Counted from the stretch's first letter, positions 33,420-42,715 are shown. The stretch: DNA of 64,000 nucleotides from Planotetraspora kaengkrachanensis (GCF_016862895.1 NZ_BONV01000001.1:372001-436000), one strand, 5' to 3'. Numbers and translations: made by a program. The notes: generated by a model not told the origin, from the letters alone.

Positions 33420-33426
33420 CGCCCGA

Positions 33427-34992
33427 TCACGCTACCGCCGCTTCCTTCTTCTCCGGCTCACCCGCCGAAACCGGAGCGGCCTCCGCGGAACGGCCGGGCA
33501 TCCACAGTCCTACAACGATCACCCCCACCAGCGCCACCGCCGCGGACCCGAGAGCCGCCCAGTGCATGCCGGTGACGAAGGCGGCGTCGGCGGCCTTCAT
33601 GAGGCTCGCCCCCTGCGCGCCGAGGTGCTCGGCGACGCCCGCCGCACCCGAGATCGACTCGCTGACCGGCCCGCGGAGCTGCTCGGGCAGGGCCGAGACC
33701 TTGTCCTCCATGTCGCCGCGGTAGCTGGCCGACAGGGCGGCGCCGAGGACGGCGATGCCGAGCGTGCCACCGACCTGCCGCACGACGTTGCTCATCGAGG
33801 AGCCGACGCCGGCCTTCTCCCGGGGCAGGGAGTTCATGATGGCGGTGGTCGCCGGGGGAAGGATGTTGGCCATCGCGGCGCCCTGGACGAAGCCGAGGAT
33901 GAGGATGAGCCAGACGGGAGTGTCCACGTCCACCAGCGCGTAGCAGGCGAGCGCGGCGGCGATGACGAGCATCGCCACGGTCCCGACCGCCTTGGAGCCG
34001 TACTTCTGCACCATCTTCGAGCTCTGCGGAGCGAAGATCAGCTGTGCCGCCGCGAACGGGAGCACCAGCGCGCCGGACTGCAGCGGAGTGTAGCCGCGGA
34101 CGATCTGCCAGTAGAAGGCGAGGAAGAACATCACGCCCATGGCGGCGAAGAAGACCAGGCCCACGCTGGCGATCGCGGTGGAGAAGCCCGCGTTGCGGAA
34201 GTTCCGCACGTCGAACGCGGGGTGGGTGATCTTGCGCTCGTACCAGACGAAGCCGGCGAGGATCGCGACGCCCACCAGGGTCGGCACGATGACCGAGACG
34301 TCGGCGACGGTGCCGAGGTCGCTGATCCTGACGATTCCGTAGACGAGGGCGATCAGGCCCACGATCGACAGCAGGACGCCGACGGGGTCGAGGCCGACCC
34401 TGTTCGGGTCCTTGGAGTCGGGGACGATCAGGGTGTTGAGCACCAGGGCGATCAGCACGATCGGGACGTTGACCAGGAAGACCGAGCCCCACCAGAAGTG
34501 CGCGAGCAGGATGCCGCCGGTGATCGGGCCGATCGCGACCGCGATGCCGACGCCGCCCGCCCAGATGCCGATCGCCTTGCCGCGCTCATGGATGGGGAAG
34601 ACGTTCGAGATGATCGCCAGGGTCGCCGGCATGATGGCCGCGCCGCCGAGACCCATGAGCGCCCGCGCGCCGATCAGCTGCGTCGGGTCCTGCGCGTACG
34701 CGCTGGCGAGCGATGCCAGGCCGAACAGCACCATGCCGACCAGCAGCATCTTCTTGCGGCCGAACCGGTCGCCGAGCACGCCGAAGGTGAACAGCAGGCC
34801 GGCGAAGACCAGGGTGTAGGAGTTCATCGCCCATTCCAGCTGGCTCTGGGTCGCGCCCAGGCCCTGGATCGGGTCGGCGATCGTCTTGATCGCCACGTTC
34901 AGAATGGTGTTGTCCAGAACCACGGCCAGAAGGCTGAAGACCATCACGCCGAGGATCTGCCAGCGACGCGGGTGTCCCGCGTATGCGTCCAC
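33427..34992 (-). CDS. DHA2-family (14-TM) MFS drug transporter
   Basis: 521 residues from a GTG at 34992. The N-terminal TM1 motif WQILGVMVFSLLAVVLDNTI-LNVA is typical of EmrB/QacA transporters (motif D1), followed by GLLFTFGVLGDRFGRKKMLL (motif A), RALMGLGGAAIMPATLAIIS (motif B region) and motif C-like AVAIGPITGGILL. Fourteen helices are expected from the hydrophobic pattern. It is probably a proton-driven exporter of hydrophobic cations or antibiotics. It is co-transcribed with the TetR gene downstream. Confidence 0.9.
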   Translation of the reverse strand: MDAYAGHPRRWQILGVMVFSLLAVVLDNTILNVAIKTIADPIQGLGATQSQLEWAMNSYTLVFAGLLFTFGVLGDRFGRKKMLLVGMVLFGLASLASAYAQDPTQLIGARALMGLGGAAIMPATLAIISNVFPIHERGKAIGIWAGGVGIAVAIGPITGGILLAHFWWGSVFLVNVPIVLIALVLNTLIVPDSKDPNRVGLDPVGVLLSIVGLIALVYGIVRISDLGTVADVSVIVPTLVGVAILAGFVWYERKITHPAFDVRNFRNAGFSTAIASVGLVFFAAMGVMFFLAFYWQIVRGYTPLQSGALVLPFAAAQLIFAPQSSKMVQKYGSKAVGTVAMLVIAAALACYALVDVDTPVWLILILGFVQGAAMANILPPATTAIMNSLPREKAGVGSSMSNVVRQVGGTLGIAVLGAALSASYRGDMEDKVSALPEQLRGPVSESISGAAGVAEHLGAQGASLMKAADAAFVTGMHWAALGSAAVALVGVIVVGLWMPGRSAEAAPVSAGEPEKKEAAVA

Positions 34993-35008
34993 TGATCCCC
35001 CATTGAGA

Positions 35009-35064
35009 TTTTCGATACGCTAGAGTTTCGCAACGGCAGCGTAGCGTTGTTTATTTCGATACGC
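35009..35064. promoter_or_regulatory. Putative TetR operator region upstream of the DHA2 pump
   Basis: TTTCGATACGC occurs as a direct repeat at 35010-35020 and 35054-35064. Between them is CAACG-GCAGCGTAG-CGTTG, an inverted repeat. The whole area is AT-richer than the flanks and contains the pump promoter. Confidence 0.5.
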
Positions 35065-35122
35065 AACGGTGTCGTTTCATATTACGAGCCGCCGGGACCG
35101 GCTCCCTGCGGGGAATCCCTGA

Positions 35123-36316
35123 TCAGGCGGGCATCGGCTCCGTGGCGGTGTGGCCGGAATCACGCCAGAACGGCAGAGCGGCGAGGACCAGGACGACACC
35201 GGCCGTGCCGGCGGCGGCGAAGGCCCAGCCCGGTCCGTGGGCGTCGACGATGGCGCCCGCGATCGGCCCCGCGCAGGCGACGCCCACGGTCAGCGCGGTG
35301 CCGTGGAGGCCCATCGCCTCACCGCGGGCGGTGGCCGGCACCCGCCGGTTGACCGCGTCGACGCTGGCGGACAGGGCGGGCGCGCACAGGAACCCGGCCG
35401 GGATGAGCGCGAGGCACAGCCACCACCATCCGCCGCCGACGAGTCCGAGAGGCGCGGTCAGCGCGCACAGGCCGCCGATCAGGCCCAGCGGTGAAAGGCC
35501 CCGCGACAGCCCTCCGTAGACGAAGCCGCCGACCAGTGAGTAGCCGCACCACAGGGCGATGACCAGCCCGGTCCACGACGTGGCGCCGCTTTCCTGCATG
35601 GTCGCGACCAGCGACAGCTCGGTCGCGGTGAGGACGAACGTCAACGCCGAGACCATCACCAGCAGCGTGATCAGGCCGGGCCCGACCCATTGCCGGTACG
35701 GCACCGACCCCTTCGTCTCCCGGTCCGCCTCGTCGGGCGACCGCGTCGGCGGGTCGAGCAGGAACAGGGCGACGCCTGAGCCGACCAGCCCGACCCCCAC
35801 CGCGTACATCGTGGCGGTGCTGGAGAAGGCCGTCACGGCGGCGGCCGCGAGTGCGGGTCCCACCATGAAGGACAGCTCGACGGCCATGGAGTCCAGGGCG
35901 AACCCGGTCCTGTGGTCCTCCGCCGGGACCATGGCCGCGACGCACTGCCTGATCGCGCCGAAGACCGGCTGGCTGAACACCCCCGCGACGGCCGCCCCCA
36001 CGAGCAGCGCGTGGTAGGGCAGCGACGGCGCGACGCACCAGAAGCACAGCTGGATGATCGTGGTGACGGCGATGACCGGCCGCAGCCCGCGCCTGTCGAC
36101 GATGCGCCCGGCGAGAGGGGAGCCGACCGCGGAGCCGATCATGCTCGCCGCTCCGACGAGCCCGGCCTCGAGGTAACCGAGGTGCAGGCTGTTGACCACG
36201 TGCAGCGTCAGCGTGATTCCCGTGCCGGTCAGCGGGATCCTGGCCACCAGGCCCACCAGCATCAACGCACGCACGCCCGGCAGTGCCAGCACCCGCCGGT
36301 AAGGTTCAATCGCCAT
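35123..36316 (-). CDS. MFS transporter
   Basis: 397 residues with 12 predicted helices. The loop signature reads PLAGRIVDRRGLRPVIAVTT. The N-terminal motif RALMLVGLVARIPLTGTGIT and the segment HRTGFALDSMAVELSFMVGP are typical of a widespread actinobacterial MFS group of unknown substrate, with inner helices around LVMVSALTFVLTATELSLVA. The second half is shorter but complete. It is transcribed away from panB; no dedicated regulator is adjacent. Confidence 0.85.
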   Translation of the reverse strand: MAIEPYRRVLALPGVRALMLVGLVARIPLTGTGITLTLHVVNSLHLGYLEAGLVGAASMIGSAVGSPLAGRIVDRRGLRPVIAVTTIIQLCFWCVAPSLPYHALLVGAAVAGVFSQPVFGAIRQCVAAMVPAEDHRTGFALDSMAVELSFMVGPALAAAAVTAFSSTATMYAVGVGLVGSGVALFLLDPPTRSPDEADRETKGSVPYRQWVGPGLITLLVMVSALTFVLTATELSLVATMQESGATSWTGLVIALWCGYSLVGGFVYGGLSRGLSPLGLIGGLCALTAPLGLVGGGWWWLCLALIPAGFLCAPALSASVDAVNRRVPATARGEAMGLHGTALTVGVACAGPIAGAIVDAHGPGWAFAAAGTAGVVLVLAALPFWRDSGHTATEPMPA

Positions 36317-36544
36317 CTTGGTTGATTACCTCCGCATGGAATTGTGCACTGCTTCTCTGACAATTCCGACACCGGATCCGGGACCGGACAACCGGTCTGC
36401 CATCGGGCTCCCGGCGAGGTCCCCCGGGGCCCGGACAGGCACGGGATTACCGGTACGACCGGGGGTGTTCCAGCCAGTGGCGACATGCGATGATCTGACT
36501 GTCCGGGGACGCCATAGGGGCGCCACGAGGCCTTGGAGGTAGCC

Positions 36545-37414
36545 ATGTCCTCTGTTTCCGCTGTACCTGACAACCCGTCCGCGTCCGGCTCGGCCGGCAT
36601 GCTCTACGGCGGGTCGTCCGGCCGCAGAGTCACCGTCCGCGACATCGCGGCGGCCAAGGAGCGGCACGAGCGGTGGCCGATGGTCACCGCGTACGACGCC
36701 ATGACCGCCAGGGTCTTCGACGACGCGGGCATCCCCGTGCTGCTCGTCGGCGACTCGGCCGCCATGGTCGTGTACGGCTACGACTCGACGCTGCCGGTCA
36801 CGGTCGATGACCTTCTCCCGCTCACCGCCGCCGTGGTCCGCGGGTCGTCACGGGCGATGGTGGTCGCCGACCTCCCGTTCGGCTCCTACCAGGCCTCGCC
36901 GCAGCAGGCCCTGGAGACGGCCGCCCGCTTCATGAAGGAGTCGGGCGCGCACGCCGTGAAGCTCGAGGGCGGGCACCGGGTCCTCCCCCAGGTGGAGATG
37001 CTCGTGTCGGCCGGGATCCCGGTCATGGCACATCTCGGCCTGACCCCGCAGTCGGTCAACGTGCTCGGCGGCTACCGCGTCCAGGGACGCGGCCAGGCCG
37101 GGGACGAGTTGATGGCCGACGCCAAGGCGCTGGAGCACGCGGGCGCCTTCTCTGTCGTGCTGGAGTGCGTGCCGAGCGACCTCGCCGAGCGGGTGACCGC
37201 CTCGCTGAGCATCCCCACCATCGGCATCGGGGCAGGCCCAGGCACCGACGCCCAGGTCCTCGTCTGGCAGGACCTCATGGGCCTCACGGCTCACCCCGCC
37301 AAGTTCGTCAAGAAGTACTTCGACCTGGCCGGCGAGATGGAGCGCGCGGTGCGCGGCTTCGCCGACGAGGTGGCCGCCGGCGTGTTCCCCGCGCCGGAGC
37401 ACAGCTACCGCTGA
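36545..37414 (+). CDS. panB: 3-methyl-2-oxobutanoate hydroxymethyltransferase
   Basis: 289 residues from the ATG at 36545, with GGAGG 5 nt upstream. The first enzyme of pantothenate synthesis, transferring a hydroxymethyl group from methylene-THF to alpha-ketoisovalerate. Family blocks: [39 protein letters not shown], the Mg-binding Asp residues in [43 protein letters not shown], and [20 protein letters not shown]. An Ala/Ser-rich N-terminal extension of about 25 residues is usual in actinobacteria. It is ended by a bidirectional terminator. Confidence 0.96.
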   Translation: MSSVSAVPDNPSASGSAGMLYGGSSGRRVTVRDIAAAKERHERWPMVTAYDAMTARVFDDAGIPVLLVGDSAAMVVYGYDSTLPVTVDDLLPLTAAVVRGSSRAMVVADLPFGSYQASPQQALETAARFMKESGAHAVKLEGGHRVLPQVEMLVSAGIPVMAHLGLTPQSVNVLGGYRVQGRGQAGDELMADAKALEHAGAFSVVLECVPSDLAERVTASLSIPTIGIGAGPGTDAQVLVWQDLMGLTAHPAKFVKKYFDLAGEMERAVRGFADEVAAGVFPAPEHSYR

Positions 37415-37421
37415 CGTCCGC

Positions 37422-37450
37422 TCCCCCGCCACATCTCGGGCGGCGGGGGA
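37422..37450. terminator. Bidirectional terminator between panB and the dehydratase gene
   Basis: TCCCCCGCC and GGCGGGGGA form a perfect 9-bp stem with an 11-nt loop between two convergent genes. Confidence 0.75.
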
Positions 37451-37497
37451 CTCCACGGCCCGCTTCCGCGCTCCGGGCACCCCTGCCCGGGGCGCGG

Positions 37498-38415
37498 TCA
37501 GCCGGCCAGCGTCGCCGGATCGGTGTTGGCCCCGCACACGATGACCGCGACCCTCTCGCCCGCCGCCGGCACGTACGCGCCGGACCTCAGCGCGGCGAGC
37601 GCCGCCGCGCCGGCGTATTCGGCCGCCACCCTGAACTCCCGCCACAGCGCGCGCCGGGCCTCGACGATGGCGTCGTCGGACACCAGGACGCTGGAGACCC
37701 GTGCGGCCACGGTGTCGAAGGCCACCTGCCCGATCCGGCTCGCGCCGAGGGCGTCGGCGGCCACACCGCTCACGTCCACGCGGACCGGTCCGCCCGCCTC
37801 CAGGGCGGCGTGCAGAGTGGGGATGCGTTCGGGCTCGACCGCGACGACCCCGGCCCGGCCGTCCACGGCCGCCACGACCCCCGCGACCAGGCCTCCCCCG
37901 CCGACCGCCACGAGGACGGTGTCGAACTCGGCCTGCTCGAGCAACTCGGCGGCTACCGTGCCCGCACCGGCCGCCACGTCAGGCTGGTCGTAGGCGTGGA
38001 TCTCCAGCGCGCCGGTCTCGGCCGCGCGCTTCCGGGAGGCCTCGTAGGCCTCGGAGTAGATCGCCCCCACCTGGGTGACGTGGGCGCCCAGCAGGCGCAG
38101 GCCCTCGACCTTCACCGGGGCGCTGACCTCCGGCACGAAGATCTCCGCCCGCACGCCCAGGGCGCGGGCGGCGTACGCCACGGCCAGGCCGTGGTTGCCT
38201 CCGGACGCCGCGATGACGCCGGCGGCGGGCAGCGCGGCCGTCTCCCCCGCCGCCAGGATGCGGTTGAACGCGCCGCGCGCCTTGAAGGAGCCCGAGTGCT
38301 GTGTGCTCTCGAGCTTCAGGACGAGGTGGGACTCCGCCTGGAGAAGGGGCGTCCTGCGGACGTGCGGGGCGATCCGCCCCGCGGCCCTGTCCACGTCCTG
38401 CCGCACGACGGTCAT
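37498..38415 (-). CDS. Threonine/serine dehydratase (PLP, fold type II)
   Basis: 305 residues. The Schiff-base Lys is in QHSGSFKARGAFNRIL; SGGNHGLAVAYAARALG is the substrate and phosphate loop (classical SGNHG form with one extra Gly), and VAVGGGGLVAGVVAAVDG is the PLP phosphate-binding glycine loop. There is no C-terminal ACT domain, so it is of the catabolic or serine-racemase-like length rather than IlvA with allosteric control. Deamination of threonine or serine is the likely reaction. It lies downstream of, and in the same direction as, a cystathionine synthase-type gene. Confidence 0.9.
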   Translation of the reverse strand: MTVVRQDVDRAAGRIAPHVRRTPLLQAESHLVLKLESTQHSGSFKARGAFNRILAAGETAALPAAGVIAASGGNHGLAVAYAARALGVRAEIFVPEVSAPVKVEGLRLLGAHVTQVGAIYSEAYEASRKRAAETGALEIHAYDQPDVAAGAGTVAAELLEQAEFDTVLVAVGGGGLVAGVVAAVDGRAGVVAVEPERIPTLHAALEAGGPVRVDVSGVAADALGASRIGQVAFDTVAARVSSVLVSDDAIVEARRALWREFRVAAEYAGAAALAALRSGAYVPAAGERVAVIVCGANTDPATLAG

Positions 38416-38510
38416 GGGTGTCTCCTCACTTCGCGATCCAAGAGCGGAGTACGGCGGTCCCGCGACCGCCGACGGAATGCCGCTTCCGGCCGGGCCAGTG
38501 AAGCATCTCC

Positions 38511-38613
38511 GTGCTCAGGTCCCGTGCTCAGGTCCCGTGCTCAGGTCCCGTGCTCAGGTCCCGCGCTCAGGTCCCGCGCTCAGGTCCCGCGCTCAGGTCC
38601 CGCGCTCAGGTCA
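38511..38613. repeat. 13-bp tandem repeat (8 units)
   Basis: GTGCTCAGGTCCC is repeated four times, then GCGCTCAGGTCCC four more (the last incomplete). The last unit contains the stop codon of the PLP enzyme at 38611. The single-base switch splits the array into two blocks, showing stepwise expansion. It is a likely length-variable locus. Confidence 0.9.
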
Positions 38614-39795
38614 CCGCGGAAGGCCGGCGAGAGCCTGGTCGAAGTCGGCCCACAGATCCTCGGGGTGCTCGATGCCGACGGCCACCCGGACCGTGCCCTC
38701 GCCGATGCCGGCGGCGGCCAGCCCCGCGGCGTCGAGGCCGCGGTGAGAGGTGGTCGCCGGGTGCAGGATGAGCGTCTCCACGCCGCCGAGCGACGGCGCG
38801 AGCAGCGCCAGCCGCACGGCCTTCATGAAGGCCTCTCCGGCGGGGCGGCCGCCCTTCAGGTCGAAGGAGAAGACGCCGCCGAACTCGGGCAGCAGCTTGG
38901 CCGCCACTTCGTAGGAGGGATGCGAAGGCAGCCCCGGCCAGTGCACGGCGGCGACGGCGGGATGCTCGGCCAGCCGGGTCGCGAGCAGCCGGGTGTTGGA
39001 GCAGTGGCGGTCCATCCGCAGCGGCAGCGTCTGTATGCCGCGCAGCGTCAGCCACGCGGCGAACGGGTCGGCGGTCGCGCCCAGTTCGAGCGAGTGCGTC
39101 CAGATCTTGCGGTAGAGCTCGTCGGTGGCCGCGACGGCGATCCCGCCCAGCACGTCGGTGTGCCCGGACAGGAACTTGGTGGTGGAGTGCACGACCACGT
39201 CGGCGCCGTGCTCGATCGGGCGGCACAACACGGGCGAGGCGAAGGTGTTGTCCACGACGGTGACCAGTCCGGCCTCGCGCGCGGCCTCGCTCATCCCCGG
39301 AAGGTCGGCGACCTGTGTCATCGGGTTGGCGATCGTCTCCAGATAGAGCAGCTTTGTCTCGGGCCGCACCGCGGCGCGCACGGCGGCGGGGTCGGCTTCG
39401 GGCACGTAGGTGACCGCGATGCCGTACCTCGTCTCCAGGTCCTTGAAGACGGTGGCGGTGCCGCCGTACAACGCCGTCTGGGCGATCACGTGGTCGCCCG
39501 ACCGGAGCAGTCCCAGCAGGACCGTGTTGATGGCGCCCATCCCGGAACCGGTCGCCACCGCGCCCGCGCCGCCCTCGAGCCCGGCGACGGCCTCCTCGAG
39601 CGAGCGGACGGTCGGGTTCGACAGCCGCCCGTAGACGAAGGCGCCGTCGGGGCGGCCCATCCCGTCGGCGAAGACGGCAGGGTCGTCGAAGACGAACCCG
39701 GAGGTCTGGTAGATCGGCACCGCGATCGGCCTGCTGCCGTTCAGCTCAGGCTGGGGAAGGTGGACCACTCGCGTTTCCGGGTGAAGAGAGCTCAT
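38611..39795 (-). CDS. Cystathionine gamma-synthase/lyase family PLP enzyme
   Basis: 394 residues. Cys/Met metabolism PLP enzyme: IYQTSGFVFDD, YGRLSNPTVRSLEEAVAGLE, ATGSGMGAINTVLLGLLRSG, QTALYGGTATVF, and the PLP-lysine block ADVVVHSTTKFLSGHTDVLG, ending HPATTSHRGLDAAGLAAAGI and VRVAVGIEHPEDLWADFDQA. It could act as cystathionine gamma-synthase, gamma-lyase or methionine gamma-lyase; the family cannot be split reliably by eye. A 13-bp tandem repeat overlaps its stop codon. Confidence 0.9.
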   Translation of the reverse strand: MSSLHPETRVVHLPQPELNGSRPIAVPIYQTSGFVFDDPAVFADGMGRPDGAFVYGRLSNPTVRSLEEAVAGLEGGAGAVATGSGMGAINTVLLGLLRSGDHVIAQTALYGGTATVFKDLETRYGIAVTYVPEADPAAVRAAVRPETKLLYLETIANPMTQVADLPGMSEAAREAGLVTVVDNTFASPVLCRPIEHGADVVVHSTTKFLSGHTDVLGGIAVAATDELYRKIWTHSLELGATADPFAAWLTLRGIQTLPLRMDRHCSNTRLLATRLAEHPAVAAVHWPGLPSHPSYEVAAKLLPEFGGVFSFDLKGGRPAGEAFMKAVRLALLAPSLGGVETLILHPATTSHRGLDAAGLAAAGIGEGTVRVAVGIEHPEDLWADFDQALAGLPR

Positions 39796-40009
39796 AGCGA
39801 CCAGAATGACCCAGGCGGGTGGAAATTGTCAGATCCAATCCGGCGGAATCGGCCACGTTGAGGCGCCCGAGCCACGTGCCTTTCGCCTCCCAGAGCGGGG
39901 GCCGGACCACGGGCCGCGTGCTGATCACGGCTCTGGGACGAGGATGACGAGGATTACGCCCGCAGCGCACGCGACGCCGCCTGCCGGAGACGGTGACGAG
40001 GATGTGGTG

Positions 40010-40693
40010 ATGGACATCACCTTCCTGCTCGTCCACAGCCCCTCCGTCGGCCCCTCCACGTGGACGCCCGTGGCCGAGGTGCTGCGGGCGCGGGGCCACA
40101 GGGCCGTGGTGCCCTCCCTCGTCGATGTGACCGCGGGGCCGGCGCCGTACTGGCCGCGCGTGGTGGACCAGGCGGCCGCCTCCGCGCCGCCGGAGGGCCC
40201 GGTCACGGTCGTGGCCCACAGCAACGCCGGCCTGTTCGTCCCGCTCATCGCGCAGGCGTTGCGCGAGCGGGTCACCTCGTGCCTGTTCGTCGACGCGGCC
40301 CTGCCCCCGCGGCAGGGGACGGTCACCGCGGCCGAGCCTGAGTTCCTGCCGTTCCTGCGGTCGATGACGGACGATTCGGGCGTCCTGCCACGCTGGACCG
40401 ACTGGTGGGGCGAGGAGGACGTGGCCGCGATGTTCCCCGACGAGGCCACGCGCCGGGTCGTCGTGACCGAGCAGCCCCGGCTGCCGCTCGGCTACTACCT
40501 GGAGGAGATCCCCGTTCCCCCGCACTGGGACAGCGTCGCGGGCGCGTATCTGTGGTTCGGCGACGCGTACGCCGCGATCGCGGCCGAGGCGGCGGAGCGC
40601 GGCTGGCCCGTCGGCCGGATCCCGGGTGAGCACCTGCACCAGGTGTGCGCTCCTGGCGAGGTGGCGGACTGGCTGGTCGCCTCCGCCCGATGA
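40010..40693 (+). CDS. Alpha/beta hydrolase-fold protein
   Basis: 227 residues from the ATG at 40010 (GAGG about 8 nt upstream); the frame is open from 39806, but the extra 68 residues are low-complexity. Pattern: ITFLLVHSPSVGPSTWTPVA, then EVLRARGHRAVVPSLVDVTA, the elbow VTVVAHSNAGLFVPLIAQAL with Ser at about 71, VDAALPPRQGTV, and a C-terminal RIPGEHLHQVCAPGEVADWL with the likely catalytic His. The G-H-S-x-G elbow is altered to A-H-S-N-A, seen in a subgroup of this fold, so activity should not be assumed. Confidence 0.8.
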   Translation: MDITFLLVHSPSVGPSTWTPVAEVLRARGHRAVVPSLVDVTAGPAPYWPRVVDQAAASAPPEGPVTVVAHSNAGLFVPLIAQALRERVTSCLFVDAALPPRQGTVTAAEPEFLPFLRSMTDDSGVLPRWTDWWGEEDVAAMFPDEATRRVVVTEQPRLPLGYYLEEIPVPPHWDSVAGAYLWFGDAYAAIAAEAAERGWPVGRIPGEHLHQVCAPGEVADWLVASAR

Positions 40694-40717
40694 TGGACCC
40701 GTCAGGGGTCGCGCTGG

Positions 40718-41395
40718 CTACACGTCCGTGACCCGCAGGCCCGCGTGAACCTTGTAGCGGCGATTGATCGAGATCAGGTTGGCCGTCATCGCCTCGACCT
40801 GCCCGGCGTTGCGCAGCCGGCCCGCGTAGACGCCCCGCGCTCCGGTGATGCGGGAGGCGAGCGCCTGCACGATGTCGGTCGCCTCACGGTCGTCGCCGAG
40901 CACCAGCACGTCGAGGTCGACCTCCTCCACCGAGGGGTCGAGCAGCAGCACAGCGGACACGTGGTGGAACGCGGCGACGACCCGGCTTCCGGTGAGGACG
41001 GCGGCGGCCTGCTGGGCGGCGCTGCCCTCCTCCACGGGCAGGGCGTGGGCGCCCTGCTTGTCGAAGCCGAGCGGGTTCACGCAGTCCACGACGATCTTGC
41101 CGTCGAGGGGCTCCCTGAGCGACTCGAGCAACTGCCTGTGGCCCTCCCACGGAACCGCGACGATCACGATGTCGGCCTCCGCCGCGACCACCGCGTTCTC
41201 CGCGCCGCGCGCGCCCACGCCCTCTGCGGCCTCCTGCGCGCGCTGGGCGCTGCGGGAGCCGATCAGCACCGTGTGCCCGGCGAGGGCGAACCGGCGGGCC
41301 AGTCCTCTGCCCTGGTCTCCCGTGCCGCCCAGGATGCCGATGGACAGTGCGGACACATCGGGAAGGACCTGCGGAGAATCGGTGCGCTCAGCCAT
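40718..41395 (-). CDS. npdG: NADPH-dependent F420 reductase-like enzyme
   Basis: About 225 residues from the ATG at 41395. The N-terminal Rossmann motif SIGILGGTGDQGRGLARRFA and IGSRSAQRAQEAAEG (NADP-binding Arg pair) are those of NpdG/Fno, which passes hydride between NADPH and coenzyme F420. Further blocks: AEADIVIVAVPWEGHRQLLE, VDCVNPLGFDKQG, and AFHHVSAVLLLDPSVEEVDL. It fits an actinomycete that uses F420. It ends in NLISINRRYKVHAGLRVTDV. Confidence 0.9.
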   Translation of the reverse strand: MAERTDSPQVLPDVSALSIGILGGTGDQGRGLARRFALAGHTVLIGSRSAQRAQEAAEGVGARGAENAVVAAEADIVIVAVPWEGHRQLLESLREPLDGKIVVDCVNPLGFDKQGAHALPVEEGSAAQQAAAVLTGSRVVAAFHHVSAVLLLDPSVEEVDLDVLVLGDDREATDIVQALASRITGARGVYAGRLRNAGQVEAMTANLISINRRYKVHAGLRVTDV

Positions 41396-41494
41396 GGGAC
41401 AGATCATGCCAGCCCGCGGCTCCCCTTCGAGCCGCCGGGTCCGCGTCCGGCGCCGTCCGCGTGCGCGGGGCGCCGGACGCGGCCCACCCGGAAC

Positions 41495-42643
41495 TCAGCA
41501 GTTGCCCACGGCGGGCAGCCCGATGACGCGGCCGGCCAGCCACCCGACGGCGAGCGGGCCGCCCTCGACCGCGCCGAGGACGTGGCTGCCCGCGGGCAGA
41601 CCGGTCCAGAGCACCTTGGCGCCCCCGGCGCAGTACTGCTTCCTGAGCGTCGCGCCCACGCCGTAGGGGATGATCTCGTCGCCCTTCGCGTGATAGAGGT
41701 ACATCGGCACGCGCGGGGTCGTCCCGCCGAGACGGTTCTCCCGCAGGCGGGCCTGCCACTCCGGCAGGTGCATCACGTCGGTCGTGGTGAGTTCGCTCAG
41801 GCGCCGCCCGGACAGCGCGGACCGCAGCTCGGCGACGCAGTCGTCGCGCGCGCCGGCGAACAGCGCCGCGCCTTCGGGGGTCAGGTGGCTCGCCAGCGAC
41901 AACTCGGGGTAGGCGGCGTCGAGGCCCAGTCCCGCCGCGGCCGCGAGGCCGAAGTCGGAGGTCCCGTCGACGTTGTCGGCGACCGCCTGCAGGTCGGCGG
42001 GCACGCCGCCGGCCGCGACCCCCTTGAGCCGGAGTTCGGGCGCGTACGACGGCTGGAGTTGCGCCGCCCAGGCGGCCGACGAGCCACCCTGCGAGTAGCC
42101 CATCACGACGACGGGCGCCTCAGCGGACAACTTCGCCTCGCCCACGCGCGTGGCCGCCCTGATCGAGTCGAGTACGGCGTGGCCCTGCGAGACGCCGGCC
42201 ATGTACGTGTGCTCGCCCGGCGTGCCGAGGCCCTCGTAGTCCGTCACGGCGACAGCCCAGCCCTTGAGCAGCATCAGGCTCATGATCGCCAGTTCGGCCT
42301 CGGTGCCCTGGGACATCGCGTTCGAGGGCGCGCACCGGTCGCCGAGGCCGTGGGTGCCCACGGCGTACCCGGCGATGGGCCGCCGGCCGAACAGATAGGG
42401 CGTCCTGGGGACGAGCAGCGTGCCCGACACCACGTTCGCCGTGCCCGTCGCCGACGTCGACCGATAGCGGAGGTGCCACGCCTTGACCGGCACCTCGAGG
42501 AGCCTCCCCGGCGCGAGGTAGACCGTCGTGGGACTCGCCTCGACGAGTTCGCCGGCCGCGGTCGACTGAGCGGTCCCGCCCAGCACGGGCAGCAGGAGAA
42601 GTGCCCCGATCATGGACATGGTGGCGCGAACACGCAGGTTCAT
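41495..42643 (-). CDS. Secreted lipase (LIP family, PF03583-like)
   Basis: About 382 residues from the ATG at 42643. A signal peptide is evident (RVRATMSMIGALLLLPVLGG, then TAQSTAAG), so the enzyme is exported. The lipase core has GYAVGTHGLGDRCAPSNAMS, GWAVAVTDYEGLGTPGEHTY, the nucleophile elbow VVVMGYSQGGSSAAWAAQL with Ser at about 192, YLYHAKGDEIIPYGVGATL (Asp) and GSHVLGAVEGG (His). The terminal Cys pair could form a disulfide. It likely hydrolyses extracellular triacylglycerols or esters. An 18-bp palindrome lies in its promoter region. Confidence 0.88.
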   Translation of the reverse strand: MNLRVRATMSMIGALLLLPVLGGTAQSTAAGELVEASPTTVYLAPGRLLEVPVKAWHLRYRSTSATGTANVVSGTLLVPRTPYLFGRRPIAGYAVGTHGLGDRCAPSNAMSQGTEAELAIMSLMLLKGWAVAVTDYEGLGTPGEHTYMAGVSQGHAVLDSIRAATRVGEAKLSAEAPVVVMGYSQGGSSAAWAAQLQPSYAPELRLKGVAAGGVPADLQAVADNVDGTSDFGLAAAAGLGLDAAYPELSLASHLTPEGAALFAGARDDCVAELRSALSGRRLSELTTTDVMHLPEWQARLRENRLGGTTPRVPMYLYHAKGDEIIPYGVGATLRKQYCAGGAKVLWTGLPAGSHVLGAVEGGPLAVGWLAGRVIGLPAVGNC

Positions 42644-42697
42644 TGAGCCGCCCTTCACCTATTGGATCAATTTCCAAGAACGGCGCCGTGGGCAGAT

Positions 42698-42715
42698 CGT
42701 TACCCGCGGGTAACG
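42698..42715. promoter_or_regulatory. 18-bp perfect palindrome upstream of the lipase gene
   Basis: CGTTACCCGCGGGTAACG is fully symmetrical and lies 55-72 bp upstream of the lipase start in the divergent interval. TTAC...GTAA palindromes of this kind are typical operators of TetR-type lipid-metabolism repressors; the cognate protein is not encoded next to it. Confidence 0.7.
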
